Position numbers and translations under genes: made by a program
The notes under the pieces: model-generated
Told to the model about the DNA's origin: nothing
What the model saw: the letters and a program-made list of their open reading frames with translations, nothing else
Database searches by the model: none
Part shown: positions 25,772-35,727 of the stretch, one piece after another
Position numbering within the stretch: position 1 is the first letter of the stretch
How the letters are laid out: each line of letters opens with the position of its first letter
NCBI RefSeq assembly: GCF_004801305.1
Contig: NZ_SSOD01000001.1
Coordinates: 1 to 64,000, forward strand
Direction of reading: 5' to 3'
Source of the DNA: Pseudothauera rhizosphaerae
GTDB lineage: Bacteria; Pseudomonadota; Gammaproteobacteria; Burkholderiales; Rhodocyclaceae
DNA: 64,000 nucleotides

Positions 25772-27181
25772 ATGAACTCTGTGGCTGATCTCAAGGATTA
25801 CGTCGTTGCCGACCTCTCGCTCGCCGAGTGGGGGCGCAAGGAAATCCGCATCGCCGAAACCGAAATGCCCGGCCTGATGGCGATCCGCGAGGAATACGCC
25901 GCCAGCCAGCCCCTGAAGGGCGCGCGCATCACCGGCTCGCTGCACATGACCATCCAGACCGCGGTGCTGATCGAGACGCTGACCGCGCTCGGCGCCCAGG
26001 TGCGCTGGGCCTCGTGCAACATCTTCTCCACCCAGGACCACGCCGCCGCGGCCATCGCCGCAGAGGGCGTGCCGGTGTTCGCGGTCAAGGGCGAATCGCT
26101 GGAAGACTACTGGGACTACACCCACCGCATCTTCGAGTGGCCCGATGGCGGCTACTCCAACATGATCCTCGACGACGGCGGCGACGCCACGCTGCTGCTG
26201 CATCTGGGCGCCCGCGCCGAGCAGGACATCTCGGTGCTCGACAAGCCGGACAGCGAGGAAGCCGTGGTGCTGTTCGCCGCGATCCGCGCCAAGCTCGCGC
26301 AGGATCCGGTCTGGTACTCGACCCGGCTCGCACAGGTCAAGGGCGTCACCGAGGAAACCACCACCGGCGTGCACCGCCTGTACCAGATGCACGCCCGGGG
26401 CGAACTGAAGTTCCCGGCGATCAACGTCAACGATTCCGTCACCAAGTCCAAGTTCGACAACCTCTACGGCTGCCGCGAATCGCTGGTCGACGGCATCAAG
26501 CGCGCCACCGACGTGATGATCGCCGGCAAGATCGCCGTGGTGCTGGGCTACGGCGACGTGGGCAAGGGCTGCGCGCAGTCGCTGCGCGGGCTGGGCGCGA
26601 CCGTGTGGATCACCGAAATCGACCCGATCTGCGCGCTGCAAGCGGCGATGGAAGGCTACCGCGTCGTGACCATGGGCACCGCCGCCGCGCTGGGCGACAT
26701 CTTCGTCACCACCACCGGCAACGTGAGCGTCATCACCCACGCGCACCTCGCGGCGATGAAGAACAACGCCATCGTCTGCAACATCGGCCACTTCGACTCG
26801 GAAATCGAGGTCGCCAGCCTGCGCCAGTACCAGTGGGAGAACATCAAGCCGCAGGTGGATCACATCATCTTCCCGGACGGCCGCCGCATCATCCTGCTGG
26901 CCGAGGGCCGCCTGGTGAACCTCGGCTGCGCCACCGGCCACCCCAGCTTCGTGATGAGCAACTCCTTCGCCAACCAGACCCTGGCGCAGATCGAGCTGTT
27001 CACCAAGACCGCCGATTATCCAGTCGGCGTCTACGTGCTGCCCAAGAAGCTGGACGAGATGGTCGCCCGCCTGCACCTGAAGAAGATCGGCGCCGAGCTC
27101 ACCACGCTGACCCCGGAACAGGCCGAATACATCGGCGTGCCGGTGGAAGGGCCGTACAAGGCCGAGCACTACCGCTACTGA
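25772..27181 (+). CDS. ahcY: S-adenosylhomocysteine hydrolase
   Basis: A 469-residue adenosylhomocysteinase, which splits SAH into homocysteine and adenosine and so relieves product inhibition of methyltransferases. The NAD-binding motif [10 protein letters not shown] lies in the middle, HFDSEIEV follows, and the family C-terminus YKAEHYRY closes the protein. The length includes the extra segment of about 40 residues found in many proteobacterial forms. It is controlled by the SAH riboswitch upstream. Confidence 0.98.
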   Translation: MNSVADLKDYVVADLSLAEWGRKEIRIAETEMPGLMAIREEYAASQPLKGARITGSLHMTIQTAVLIETLTALGAQVRWASCNIFSTQDHAAAAIAAEGVPVFAVKGESLEDYWDYTHRIFEWPDGGYSNMILDDGGDATLLLHLGARAEQDISVLDKPDSEEAVVLFAAIRAKLAQDPVWYSTRLAQVKGVTEETTTGVHRLYQMHARGELKFPAINVNDSVTKSKFDNLYGCRESLVDGIKRATDVMIAGKIAVVLGYGDVGKGCAQSLRGLGATVWITEIDPICALQAAMEGYRVVTMGTAAALGDIFVTTTGNVSVITHAHLAAMKNNAIVCNIGHFDSEIEVASLRQYQWENIKPQVDHIIFPDGRRIILLAEGRLVNLGCATGHPSFVMSNSFANQTLAQIELFTKTADYPVGVYVLPKKLDEMVARLHLKKIGAELTTLTPEQAEYIGVPVEGPYKAEHYRY

Positions 27182-27202
27182 TTGACTCCCGCGCACGAAC
27201 GA

Positions 27203-27237
27203 CTCCACAATGGTTCCGCAATGGAACCATTGTGGAG
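27203..27237 (+). promoter_or_regulatory. Perfect 15-bp inverted repeat, operator of the toxin-antitoxin operon
   Basis: Arms 27203-27217 (CTCCACAATGGTTCC) and 27223-27237 are perfectly complementary around a 5-nt centre. The right arm ends in GGAG (27234-27237), which is also the ribosome site for the antitoxin start at 27245. It is most likely the binding site for the ribbon-helix-helix antitoxin. In a transcript read through from ahcY it would form a 15-bp hairpin that hides this ribosome site. Confidence 0.85.
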
Positions 27238-27244
27238 ACATGCC

Positions 27245-27541
27245 ATGCCCCACCTTTCGATCAAGAACGTGCCCGAAGCGCTCGCCGAGCGCCTGCGCCT
27301 GCGTGCCGCGCTCAATCACCGTTCCCTTCAGGGCGAGCTGATGGCCATCATCGAGCAGGCCGTCGAAACGCCCGCCACCAGGGACGCGGCGGCGGTGGCG
27401 CCCGCGGATGTCCACGCGCCGCGGACCGGCCGCAAGACGATCATGCAGATCGCCGAGGAACACCGTGCGCGCTATCCCGCGCCACTGGCCGGCAGCCCGC
27501 GCGCGGTGGACATCCTGCGGGCCGAGCGCGACGGCCGCTGA
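27245..27541 (+). CDS. FitA/VapB-like ribbon-helix-helix antitoxin
   Basis: A 98-residue antitoxin. The N-terminal 45 residues (SIKNVPEALAERLRLRA...) are a ribbon-helix-helix DNA-binding domain of the FitA type. The remainder is disordered and basic, as expected for the toxin-wrapping tail. The start at 27245 has GGAG 7 nt upstream. The toxin gene follows 4 bp after the stop. Its likely operator is the perfect inverted repeat just upstream. Confidence 0.85.
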   Translation: MPHLSIKNVPEALAERLRLRAALNHRSLQGELMAIIEQAVETPATRDAAAVAPADVHAPRTGRKTIMQIAEEHRARYPAPLAGSPRAVDILRAERDGR

Positions 27542-27545
27542 CGCC

Positions 27546-27989
27546 ATGTCCGCCGATCCCGCGCCGCTCATCGTCGCCGAGAACCTGGCGCGCTATGTGG
27601 TCGAACCGCCGCTGGTGGTCGATTGCAGCGTGCTCGCGGCCCTGCTGTTCGACGAGCCCGAGCGCCCCCTCGCGGCCGAGCACCTGAACGGCCGCAGCCT
27701 GCACGCGCCCTGGCTGCTGGATTTCGAGATCGCCAGCGTGGCCGCCAAGAAAGCCACGGCCGGCGCGCCGGAATCCGCGCGCCTGGGCCTGCAGGACTAC
27801 GCCAGCCTCGACCTGAATCGCCACGCGACCGAGCCGCTGGCCCTGCTCGAACTCGCCCGGCGCTACCGCCTCACCGTTTACGACGCGGCCTACCTCTGGC
27901 TCGCCGACGTCCTGGGTGCGCCGCTCGCCACCTTCGACCAGCGCCTGGGCCGCGCCGCGCAGGCGCATCTGCGGGGCGATCGGCCATGA
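27546..27989 (+). CDS. vapC: VapC-type PIN-domain ribonuclease toxin
   Basis: A 147-residue PIN-domain toxin with all four acidic residues of the active site: D26 (VVDCSVLA), E61 (DFEIASV), D113 (VYDAAYLWLA) and D131 (FDQRL). Relatives cut tRNA or rRNA. The N-terminus is about 20 residues longer than in a compact VapC. The stop overlaps the tlyA start (ATGA), so the toxin-antitoxin pair is translationally joined to the methyl-cycle operon. Confidence 0.87.
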   Translation: MSADPAPLIVAENLARYVVEPPLVVDCSVLAALLFDEPERPLAAEHLNGRSLHAPWLLDFEIASVAAKKATAGAPESARLGLQDYASLDLNRHATEPLALLELARRYRLTVYDAAYLWLADVLGAPLATFDQRLGRAAQAHLRGDRP

Positions 27990-28813
27990 AATCCTTCCAC
28001 CGCCGCAGCAGCCGTCCGGCCACGGAGCGCCCCCTGGCGGCCGCGCCGGTCCACCGGGACCTGCCGCGAGCCGACCAGTTGCTGGTGCAGCAGGGCCTGG
28101 CCCCCTCGCGCACCGCGGCGCGGGCACTGATCGAAGCCGGACGGGTCAGCGCCGACGGTGCCCCGGTGACCAAGCCGGCGCAGGAACTGCCCGAATCGGC
28201 GGTGCTCGCGGTGGCGGCGGACGAGGCCGACCGCTTCGTCTCCCGCGGCGGGCGGAAGCTCGCCGGCGCGCTGGCGGCCAGCGGGCTGGAGCCGACCGGC
28301 CGTACCTGCCTGGACGTGGGCCAGTCCACCGGCGGCTTCACCGACTGCCTGCTGCAGGCCGGCGCCGCCCGCGTAGTGGGTGTCGAGGTCGGCCACGGCC
28401 AGATTCATCCCCGCCTCGCGGACGACCCGCGCTGCGTCACGCTGGAAGGCATCAATGCCCGCCACCTGAGCGCGGTGGCCCTGGGCGGGCATTTTCCGCC
28501 CGGCGGCTTCGGCCTCATCGTCTGCGACGCCAGCTTCATCTCGCTCGCGCTGCTGTTTCCACAATGGCCGGCGCTGCTCGCCACCGGCGGCGACATCCTG
28601 GCGCTGGTCAAGCCCCAGTTCGAGGTCGGCCCGCAGGGGCTGGGCAAGGGCGGCATCGTGCGCGACGCCGCCCTCTACCGCGAGGTGGAAGACAAACTGC
28701 GCGCCGCCGCGGCCGCGGCCGGACTGGCGGTATGCGGCTGGTACGATTCCCCCATCGCCGGCGGCGACGGCAACCGCGAATTCTTCCTCTGGATGCGACA
28801 TGCCCAAGACTGA
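27986..28813 (+). CDS. tlyA: TlyA family rRNA 2'-O-methyltransferase / hemolysin
   Basis: A 275-residue TlyA-type protein. An S4 RNA-binding domain lies at about 29-85 (RADQLLVQQGLAPSRTAAR), followed by an FtsJ-like SAM-dependent methyltransferase with LDVGQSTGGFTDCLL and VKPQFEVG. Studied members 2'-O-methylate 16S and 23S rRNA; the hemolysin name is historical. It is a SAM user inside the SAM cycle operon. It overlaps vapC by 4 bp and metF by 14 bp. Confidence 0.9.
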   Translation: MKSFHRRSSRPATERPLAAAPVHRDLPRADQLLVQQGLAPSRTAARALIEAGRVSADGAPVTKPAQELPESAVLAVAADEADRFVSRGGRKLAGALAASGLEPTGRTCLDVGQSTGGFTDCLLQAGAARVVGVEVGHGQIHPRLADDPRCVTLEGINARHLSAVALGGHFPPGGFGLIVCDASFISLALLFPQWPALLATGGDILALVKPQFEVGPQGLGKGGIVRDAALYREVEDKLRAAAAAAGLAVCGWYDSPIAGGDGNREFFLWMRHAQD

Positions 28814-29645
28814 ACTTTCCATCGAATTCTTCCCGCCCCAGACCCCGGACGGGGCGGAGAAGCTGCGCGCCGTGCGCGAGCGCCTGGCCGTGCTGGAGCC
28901 CGCCTTCTTCTCGGTGACCTACGGCGCCGGCGGCTCCACCCGCGAGCGCACCTTCGCCACCGTGCAGGAGATCGCCGCCGCCGGGCACGAGGCCGCGCCG
29001 CACCTGTCCTGCATCGGTTCCACCCGCGAGCAGTTGCGCGCCATCCTGCAGCAGTACGCGGATGCCGGCATCCGCCGCATCGTCGCGCTGCGCGGCGACC
29101 TGCCCTCGGGCGTGGGCACGCCGGGGGAGTTCCGCTACGCCAACGAACTGGTGGAATTCATCCGTGCCGAAACCGGCCGCCGCTTCCACATCGAGGTGGC
29201 CGCCTATCCGGAATGGCACCCGCAGGCGAAGAGCCCGCGCGACGACCTGCTCGCCTTCCGGCGCAAGGTCGAGGCCGGCGCGGATTCGGCCATCACCCAG
29301 TACTTCTACAACCTGGACGCCTACCTGCACTTCGTGGACGAAGCGCGCGCGCTGGGCGTGGACGTGCCCGTCGTGCCGGGCATCATGCCCATCGCCAGCT
29401 TCAGCAAGCTGGCGCGCTTCTCGGACGCCTGCGGCGCCGAGATCCCGCGCTGGATGCGGCGCAAGTTCGAGAGCTTCGGCGACGACTCGGCCTCCATCCG
29501 CGAGTTCGGCCTGGACGTGGTGACCGAGCTGTGCCAGCGCCTCCTGGACGCGGGCGCGCCCGGCCTGCATTTCTATTCCATGAACCAGGCCGACCTGACG
29601 CTGGCAATCTGCGGGCGCCTGGGCCTCGGCCCGCAGGCCGCCTGA
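28800..29645 (+). CDS. metF: Methylenetetrahydrofolate reductase
   Basis: A 281-residue MetF, a flavoenzyme that reduces 5,10-methylene-THF to 5-methyl-THF, the methyl donor for methionine synthesis. The N-terminal LSIEFFPPQTPDGAEKL and VTYGAGGSTRERT are family signatures, as are IVALRGDLP and DSAITQYFYN. It closes the block that regenerates methionine for MetK. It converges on the EamA transporter gene with 4 bp between the stops. Confidence 0.97.
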   Translation: MPKTELSIEFFPPQTPDGAEKLRAVRERLAVLEPAFFSVTYGAGGSTRERTFATVQEIAAAGHEAAPHLSCIGSTREQLRAILQQYADAGIRRIVALRGDLPSGVGTPGEFRYANELVEFIRAETGRRFHIEVAAYPEWHPQAKSPRDDLLAFRRKVEAGADSAITQYFYNLDAYLHFVDEARALGVDVPVVPGIMPIASFSKLARFSDACGAEIPRWMRRKFESFGDDSASIREFGLDVVTELCQRLLDAGAPGLHFYSMNQADLTLAICGRLGLGPQAA

Positions 29646-29649
29646 AACC

Positions 29650-30552
29650 TCAGCGCCGCGCCATCACCAGCACGCCCCCGATGACCAGCGCGGCGCCGGC
29701 GATCTGGCTGGCGCCCAGGGTCTCGTCCAGCAGCAGCCAGCCGAGGAAGATGGTGATCACCGGCCCCAGCGTGCCGGTCAGGGACACCGGGCCGGCCCCC
29801 AGGCGGCGGATCGCCTCGGACACCAGCCACACCGGCGCCACGGTGGAGAACAGCGCCATCGCCAGGCTCAGGCCGTACACCGGCCACGGCTGCGCCAGCG
29901 CAGCTACCGGGCGCAGCAGCAGGAACTGGGCGATGCAGAACAGGCAGGCGAAGCTGGTGGCCAGCGCGGTGACCCGCATCGACCCCAGCCGCCCCACCAC
30001 CTCCCCGTTGCCCATCAGGTAGAGCGCATAGGCCAGCGCGCTGCCGAACACCAGCACCGAACCCAGCAGCACCGTGCCGGCCTCGCCGGCGATCTTCAGG
30101 TCGTGCCCCAGCGCCAGCGCGATGCCGAGATAGCACAGCCCCAGCGCCGCCACCGCCCGCCGGGTGACGGGCTTGCCCAGGAAAAGCGCCGACAGCACGA
30201 TCACCAGCGTCGGATAGAGGAACAGGATCAGGCGCTCCAGCCCGGCGCTGATGTAGTTCAGGCCGAGGAAGTCGAGATAGCTCGCCAGGTAGTAGCCGAC
30301 GAAGCCCAGCCCGGCCATCCACAGCCAGTCGCGCCCGTCCAGGCGCCGCGCCGTGCGGTGGCCGGCCGCCACGCCCATGGCCAGGAAGAAGGGCAGCGCG
30401 AACACCATGCGCAGCGCGAGCAGGGTTTCGGCGTCCACGCCGTAGCGGTAGGCCAGCTTGACCAGGATGGCCTTGAACGAGAAGCCCACCGCCCCGGCTA
30501 ATGCGAACAGCAAGCCGACGCGGCTCCCACCCTGCCCCATGCCACCCTCCAC
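29650..30552 (-). CDS. DMT superfamily EamA-type transporter
   Basis: A 300-residue inner-membrane protein with ten predicted helices in two EamA repeats (for example FSFKAILVKLAY in the first, PVWLVSEAIRRLGAGPVSL in the second). Such proteins export metabolites or amino acids; the substrate cannot be told from sequence. The gene is divergent from the DUF1631 gene. A second, different EamA gene lies at 35728. Confidence 0.88.
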   Translation of the reverse strand: MEGGMGQGGSRVGLLFALAGAVGFSFKAILVKLAYRYGVDAETLLALRMVFALPFFLAMGVAAGHRTARRLDGRDWLWMAGLGFVGYYLASYLDFLGLNYISAGLERLILFLYPTLVIVLSALFLGKPVTRRAVAALGLCYLGIALALGHDLKIAGEAGTVLLGSVLVFGSALAYALYLMGNGEVVGRLGSMRVTALATSFACLFCIAQFLLLRPVAALAQPWPVYGLSLAMALFSTVAPVWLVSEAIRRLGAGPVSLTGTLGPVITIFLGWLLLDETLGASQIAGAALVIGGVLVMARR

Positions 30553-30674
30553 CGAAACCGGGCATTAAGCCACCATGCGCCGCATCCGACAAATCCCGCG
30601 CCGCGCGCACCAACTTGGGCAGTCCGTTCGCTTTAGCGGCATAATTGCGCATTCGCCCTGCCCCGGAGGCCGAG

Positions 30675-32531
30675 ATGAACGATACAACCTCCCTCGAGAG
30701 CCGCGCGCCGCTGCAGACCCGGCTGCGCGATCGCTGCAGGGCGGCGCTACTCGACAGGCTGACGGATTTCGCCCGCAACATGGGCCTCGACCAGGATGAC
30801 TGGATCGCGCGCTTCGCCGCCGCCGCCGGCCGCTGCCACGACGAACTGGCCGGCCTGCACGACCGCCGCGGCTTCGAGCAGGCGCACGGGCTGACCGCCT
30901 CGCGGATCAGCCTGGTGCATGAAGAAGACCTGGAATTCACCCTCGAACTCACCGCCCTCGCACGCCGCCTGCGCGAACGCTGCGGCGCCGAACTCACCCG
31001 CCTGCACCTGCGCTACATGACCCTGCTCGACCAGCGCGAGGCGGCCGCCGAGCAGACGCCGGTCGGCCCCGAGGCGGTCTGCAGCGCGCTGCGCGCCCTG
31101 TCCGACGCCGCCGGCTTCGACCCCGACCAACGCCTGCGCTTCCTGGAACGCTGCGCCGAACCGCTGGCACGCACGCTGAACGGACTCTACGGCGAACTGA
31201 ACGGCGTGCTCGAAGCCGCCGGCATCGCGCCGCGGCAAACGGAACGCACGCGACCGGCACCACGTCCCGCACCGCCGCCGGCCGCCGCTGAACCGCCCCC
31301 CGAGCTTCCCCCCGAACCGCCCCCCCCTTCGCCCGCCGAACACGGCATGGCCGCCCCCGCGGGCGGCCTCGGCGAACTGCACCTGCGCATGCTGGACGCC
31401 CAGGCAGCGGCGCAAACCGTGGAACGGGTGTTCGAGGCGCTGCGTGAGCACAAGGAAATCGCCCCGCCGGTGCTGGCCGTGCTGTCGCGCCTGCAGACCC
31501 CGCTGCAGCGCCTGGTGCTGGCCGACGACGCCCTGCTGAGCGACCCCCGGCACCCCGCCCGCCGCCTGCTCGACGTGACGGCCACCATCGGCCTCACGCT
31601 GGGGCCCGCATGCACGGCCGAGCATCCGGCCTGCCGGGCGCTGGATGCCGCCACCGGCACCCTGCTCGCCGGCGACGAGACCTCGATCGCCGGCTACGGG
31701 ACGGCGCTCGCAGCCGCGGAGGCCGTTGCCGACGAACGCCGCGCCGAGGCCGAAGCCCTCGCCCAGGCCGCCGTACCGATCGCCGAACGGGCCGAACGGC
31801 GCGAGCATTCGCTGATCCAGGCCACCCATTTGATCAACCGGCTGTTCAGCGTGGACACGCACGGCTCGGTGCGCAGCTTCCTCGCCCTCCACTGGCTGCC
31901 GCTGCTCGCCCGCGTGCACTACAACTACGGCGAGGGCCACCCCCAATGGCAGACCTGCGCGGGCCTGGCCGACCGCCTGGCGCGCAGTGCCCATCCGCCG
32001 CTGGAACCGCATGGCCGCAAGCGCTGGCTGGAGGGCCTGCCGGCCTTGGTGCGCGAGCTGAGTCAGGGGCTGGCCGCGCTCGGCCTGGACGAGGCGGCGC
32101 GCGAAGCCGCACTGGCCCCCTGCCTGGAACTGCACGGCGCCCTGCTGGCCGGTACCGACCTGCCCCACTACCCGCCGCCGGCCCCGGAACAAGCCGCACT
32201 CAGCGCCCCCGTGGGCGCCCACGGCCTGCGCATCCTGCATCACGGCGGCTACGCCGCCACCGCCATCGGCCACCATGCCGCGGCGACGGCAGGACCGGGA
32301 AGCTGGGTGGAAGTGGATCTGCCCGACGGCGGCGCGTTGCGCGGCTGCATCGTGTGGAGCGGCGCCACGCAGCGCCTGGTCATCATCGCCACGCCGGACG
32401 GCCCGCAGGTGCTGGTGGCCACGCGCCGCGCCCTCGGCGAGCTGGCTGCGCGCGCAGCCTGCCGCCTGCTCGACGGCGGCGCCCTGGTGGACCGTGCCGC
32501 GCGCGAGGCGCTGGCGGCACTGGGCGCCTAG
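30675..32531 (+). CDS. DUF1631 family protein
   Basis: A 618-residue cytoplasmic protein. The N-terminal half is helical (DRCRAALLDRLTDFA...) and matches the start of DUF1631, a betaproteobacterial family sometimes misnamed thymidine phosphorylase. A proline-rich linker at about 195-225 separates it from a second helical part and a small beta domain near the C-terminus (SWVEVDLPDGGALRGCIVW). Function is unknown. The start at 30675 has CCGGAGG close upstream, and CATAAT at 30640-30645 is a possible -10. Confidence 0.75.
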   Translation: MNDTTSLESRAPLQTRLRDRCRAALLDRLTDFARNMGLDQDDWIARFAAAAGRCHDELAGLHDRRGFEQAHGLTASRISLVHEEDLEFTLELTALARRLRERCGAELTRLHLRYMTLLDQREAAAEQTPVGPEAVCSALRALSDAAGFDPDQRLRFLERCAEPLARTLNGLYGELNGVLEAAGIAPRQTERTRPAPRPAPPPAAAEPPPELPPEPPPPSPAEHGMAAPAGGLGELHLRMLDAQAAAQTVERVFEALREHKEIAPPVLAVLSRLQTPLQRLVLADDALLSDPRHPARRLLDVTATIGLTLGPACTAEHPACRALDAATGTLLAGDETSIAGYGTALAAAEAVADERRAEAEALAQAAVPIAERAERREHSLIQATHLINRLFSVDTHGSVRSFLALHWLPLLARVHYNYGEGHPQWQTCAGLADRLARSAHPPLEPHGRKRWLEGLPALVRELSQGLAALGLDEAAREAALAPCLELHGALLAGTDLPHYPPPAPEQAALSAPVGAHGLRILHHGGYAATAIGHHAAATAGPGSWVEVDLPDGGALRGCIVWSGATQRLVIIATPDGPQVLVATRRALGELAARAACRLLDGGALVDRAAREALAALGA

Positions 32532-32556
32532 ATATTTCCAGCGCTGTCCAGCGCCG

Positions 32557-34071
32557 TCAGCGCTTGGCGCCCAGCAGCGAACCCAGCAGGCCGCGCACGA
32601 TCTGGCGTCCCAGCGAACTGCCTATGCTGCGGGTCACCGTCTTGGCGGCGATCTGCACCAGGCCGTCGCGCTTGCCGCCGCGCGGCCCGGTGGAGCCGAA
32701 CAGGATATCGTTCAGGCCGCCGCCTTCCGGCGCCGGCTGGGCCGCCGTGCCGCCGCGGGCGGCTTTCGGCTGCGGCGCGGCCTCGGCAGCCGCTTCGGCC
32801 TGGGTACGCAGGCGCTCGTAGGCGGACTCCCGGTCCAGCACCTTTTCGTAATGGCCGTACACCACCGAGGCGCGGATCGCCGCCGCGCGCTCGTCGGCCG
32901 TCAGCGGGCCGAGGCGCGAGCCGGGGGCGACCACGAAGCCGCGCTCCACGACCTCGGGCCGACCCTTGTCGTCCAGGAAGGACACCAGCGCCTCGCCCAC
33001 GCCCAGTTCGGTGATGGCCGTGGCGGCGTCGAAGGCCGGATTGGCGCGCATGGTCTCGGCGGCGGTCTTGACCGCCTTCTGGTCGCGCGGGGTGAAGGCG
33101 CGCAGGGCGTGCTGCACCCGGTTGCCGAGCTGGCCGAGCACCGTTTCCGGCACGTCCATGGGATTCTGGGTGACGAAATACACGCCCACGCCCTTGGAGC
33201 GGATCAGGCGCACCACCTGCTCGATCTTCTCGATGAGCGCCTTGGGGGCATCGTTGAACAGCAGGTGGGCTTCGTCGAAGAAGAACACCAGCTTGGGCTT
33301 GTCCGGGTCGCCCACTTCGGGGAGCTGCTCGAAGAGTTCGGCCAGCATCCACAGCAGGAAGGTGGAATAGAGCTTGGGCGACTGGTACAGGCGGTCGGCG
33401 GCGAGCACGTTGATGACGCCGCGCCCGGCGGCATCGGTCTGCATCAGGTCGGCGATGTCCAGCATGGGCTCGCCGAAGAACACGTCGCCGCCCTGCTCCT
33501 CCAGGGCCAGCAAGTTGCGCTGGATGGCGCCGATGGAGGCCGCGGAGACGTTGCCGTATTCGGTGGTGAAGGTCTTGGCGTTCTCCCCCACGTACTGGAC
33601 CATGGCGCGCAGGTCCTTGAGGTCCAGCAGCAGCAGGCCGTTGTCGTCGGCGATCTTGAACACCAGTTGCAGCACGCCGGTCTGGGTGTCGTTGAGGTTG
33701 AGCAAGCGCGCCAGCAGCAGCGGCCCCATGTCGGAGATGGTGGCCCGCACCGGGTGGCCGTCCTTGCCGAACACGTCCCAGAACACCGCCGTGTTGGCGA
33801 CGGGCGCGAACTCGTGGATGCCGATCGCCGCCAAGCGCTGCATCAGCTTCTCGGACGCGACACCGGCCGCGCCGATGCCGGAGAGGTCCCCCTTCACGTC
33901 GGCCAGGAACACCGGCACGCCGATGGAAGCGAAGCTTTCCGCCAGCTTCTGCAGCGTCACCGTCTTGCCGGTGCCGGTGGCTCCGGTGATCAGGCCGTGG
34001 CGGTTGGCCATGCGCGGCAGCAGGTGGAGGGTCTTGTCGCCCGCGCGGGCGATGGGCAGGGGCTCGGCCAT
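32557..34071 (-). CDS. HerA-like ATPase, DUF853 family
   Basis: A 504-residue P-loop ATPase of the DUF853/YjgR family. Walker [13 protein letters not shown] is at about 31-42 and Walker [12 protein letters not shown] near 240. An alanine-rich linker precedes a conserved C-terminus ([20 protein letters not shown], residues about 450-470). It is related to the HerA/FtsK translocases but has no defined role in bacteria. Nothing nearby suggests a nuclease partner (no NurA). Confidence 0.9.
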   Translation of the reverse strand: MAEPLPIARAGDKTLHLLPRMANRHGLITGATGTGKTVTLQKLAESFASIGVPVFLADVKGDLSGIGAAGVASEKLMQRLAAIGIHEFAPVANTAVFWDVFGKDGHPVRATISDMGPLLLARLLNLNDTQTGVLQLVFKIADDNGLLLLDLKDLRAMVQYVGENAKTFTTEYGNVSAASIGAIQRNLLALEEQGGDVFFGEPMLDIADLMQTDAAGRGVINVLAADRLYQSPKLYSTFLLWMLAELFEQLPEVGDPDKPKLVFFFDEAHLLFNDAPKALIEKIEQVVRLIRSKGVGVYFVTQNPMDVPETVLGQLGNRVQHALRAFTPRDQKAVKTAAETMRANPAFDAATAITELGVGEALVSFLDDKGRPEVVERGFVVAPGSRLGPLTADERAAAIRASVVYGHYEKVLDRESAYERLRTQAEAAAEAAPQPKAARGGTAAQPAPEGGGLNDILFGSTGPRGGKRDGLVQIAAKTVTRSIGSSLGRQIVRGLLGSLLGAKR

Positions 34072-34104
34072 GGTGGGCTCCTCGATGGGGTTGGCGCGCT
34101 GCGT

Positions 34105-34734
34105 TCAGTTCCCGCCGCAGCGGGCCACACAACTATCGTAGTCCTTGTTGCAGGCCGCGCCCCGGCAGGCGCGCAGGGTCTCGCCGCACACGCGCACGCA
34201 GGTGTTCCAGTTGTCCTGCTCGGCGGTCGGCGCCACGTCCAGGCGCAGGCGGTTGCCGGTGCGCGCCCGGCAGGCCGGCAGGTCGAAGGCGCGCTGGGGG
34301 CCGGGCAGCACCGCCCATTGCTCGGGGGTGAAGCGCAGGTCCGCCTGCAGCGCCGCCACGGCGGCCTCGCCCCGCAGCAGGCCGGAACGCGTCAGGCTGT
34401 CCAGCCCCCAGCAGTCGGCGCGCTGCGCCTCTTCGGCGGACAGGGTACGCGTGAGCGGCAGGCCCAGGTTGTGGCGCGCGCATTCGTGGGCGAAGAAGAA
34501 AAGCCGCACGGCCTGCGGGAGTTCGGGCAGCAGCGTGGGGTTGTAGCGGATCGCCGGGCGGCCTGCGTCCTCGCCGCTGCCGGCCACCAGCGGGGCAGCC
34601 GGATCGGCCACCGAGACCACCGGTTGGCCCTTTGCGTCGGTACAACCGTGGAAGGAGATGACCTCCTGCGCGAAGGCCTGCGGTACGAAGGCGGCGAACA
34701 GGACGAAGAGGAGGCTTGCGAATCGAACGGACAT
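34105..34734 (-). CDS. Exported cysteine-rich hypothetical protein with HExxxH motif
   Basis: A 209-residue protein with a signal peptide of about 24 residues (SLLFVLFAAFVPQAFA). The mature part has FAHECARHNLG, which resembles a metal-binding HExxH but with one extra residue between the histidines. The C-terminal 40 residues hold six cysteines (NTCVRVCGETLRACRGAACN...), suggesting disulfides. It is probably periplasmic. Its family was not recognised, and peptidase activity is only a possibility. The start at 34734 is chosen over a GTG two codons upstream. Confidence 0.65.
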   Translation of the reverse strand: MSVRFASLLFVLFAAFVPQAFAQEVISFHGCTDAKGQPVVSVADPAAPLVAGSGEDAGRPAIRYNPTLLPELPQAVRLFFFAHECARHNLGLPLTRTLSAEEAQRADCWGLDSLTRSGLLRGEAAVAALQADLRFTPEQWAVLPGPQRAFDLPACRARTGNRLRLDVAPTAEQDNWNTCVRVCGETLRACRGAACNKDYDSCVARCGGN

Positions 34735-34809
34735 GGACACGGTCCCTGGTTTGCGAACCCGGCGAGCATACCACCGGCGCGCGGCTGTCCGGGCATGGGG
34801 GCGCCCCTG

Positions 34810-34815
34810 TATAAT
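34810..34815 (+). promoter_or_regulatory. Candidate -10 box for yebC
   Basis: A perfect TATAAT, 41 bp before the yebC start codon, in the divergent gap with the exported hypothetical gene. No clear -35 was found at the usual distance. Confidence 0.5.
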
Positions 34816-34856
34816 GCCCGCCTCTCCATATCAACCGGCAGCATCGAGGGCATTCC

Positions 34857-35582
34857 ATGGCGGGTCATTCCAAGTGGGCCAACATCCAGCACCGCAAGGG
34901 GCGTCAGGACGCCAAGCGCGGCAAGGTCTTCACCAAGCTGATCAAGGAAATCACCGTCGCCGCCCGGATGGGCGGCGGTGACGCGAACGCCAACCCGCGC
35001 CTGCGACTGGCCATCGACAAGGCCAGGGGCGAGTCCATGCCCAAGGACAACATCGAGAACGCCATCAAGCGCGGCACCGGCCAGCTCGAAGGCGTGACCT
35101 ACGAGGAAGCGCGCTACGAAGGCTACGGCATCGGCGGCGCGGCGGTGATGGTGGACTGCCTCACCGACAACAAGACCCGCACCGTGGCCGACGTGCGCCA
35201 CGCCTTCTCCAAGTACGGCGGCAACATGGGCACCGACGGCTGCGTGGCCTTCCAGTTCAAGCACTGCGGTGTGCTGATGTTCGCCCCCGGCACCAATGAG
35301 GACGCGCTGATGGAAGCGGCCCTGGAAGCCGGTGCCGAGGACGTGGTCACCAACGACGACGGCTCCATCGAAGTCATCTCCGGCCCATGGGAATTCACCG
35401 CGGTCAAGGAAGCGCTGGAAGGCGCCGGCTTCACCGCCGAGTTCGGCGAGGTGACGATGAAGCCGCAGAACGAGACCGAGCTTGCCGGCGACGATGCCGC
35501 GCGCATGCAGAAGCTGCTCGACGCGCTGGAAGGGCTGGACGACGTGCAGGAGGTGTATACGTCGGCGGTGCTCGAAGACTGA
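34857..35582 (+). CDS. yebC: YebC/PmpR family translation/transcription regulator
   Basis: A 241-residue YebC-type protein beginning [17 protein letters not shown] and carrying [14 protein letters not shown], both diagnostic. Members act as DNA-binding regulators or, in recent work, as ribosome-associated factors that relieve stalling at proline-rich stretches. In many proteobacteria yebC is followed by ruvC; here ruvC is 1.35 kb away, beyond a transporter gene and a repeat region. A stem-loop at 35614-35632 may end the transcript. Confidence 0.96.
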   Translation: MAGHSKWANIQHRKGRQDAKRGKVFTKLIKEITVAARMGGGDANANPRLRLAIDKARGESMPKDNIENAIKRGTGQLEGVTYEEARYEGYGIGGAAVMVDCLTDNKTRTVADVRHAFSKYGGNMGTDGCVAFQFKHCGVLMFAPGTNEDALMEAALEAGAEDVVTNDDGSIEVISGPWEFTAVKEALEGAGFTAEFGEVTMKPQNETELAGDDAARMQKLLDALEGLDDVQEVYTSAVLED

Positions 35583-35613
35583 GCCCCCTGCCGTACCAGC
35601 GCATCCGGGAAAC

Positions 35614-35632
35614 GGGCCGCAGCTTGCGGCCC
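35614..35632 (+). terminator. Stem-loop after yebC
   Basis: GGGCCGC-AGCTT-GCGGCCC, a perfect 7-bp stem, 31 bp after the stop. Only short T runs follow (CTCCGTTTCC), so termination strength is uncertain. Confidence 0.5.
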
Positions 35633-35727
35633 GCTCCGTTTCCGCCTTCCGCGGCGCAAGCTGTACCTGTGGATTCGCTCCAAGCTGTGCCTTTCTGCCG
35701 GTGTGCCCCGCCCGGCACCATGCGCCC

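Noticed and set aside
32557-34071. A HerA-NurA or HerA-SIR2 type antiphage system.
   Set aside because: The protein is of the common DUF853 type and neither neighbour encodes a nuclease or SIR2 domain.
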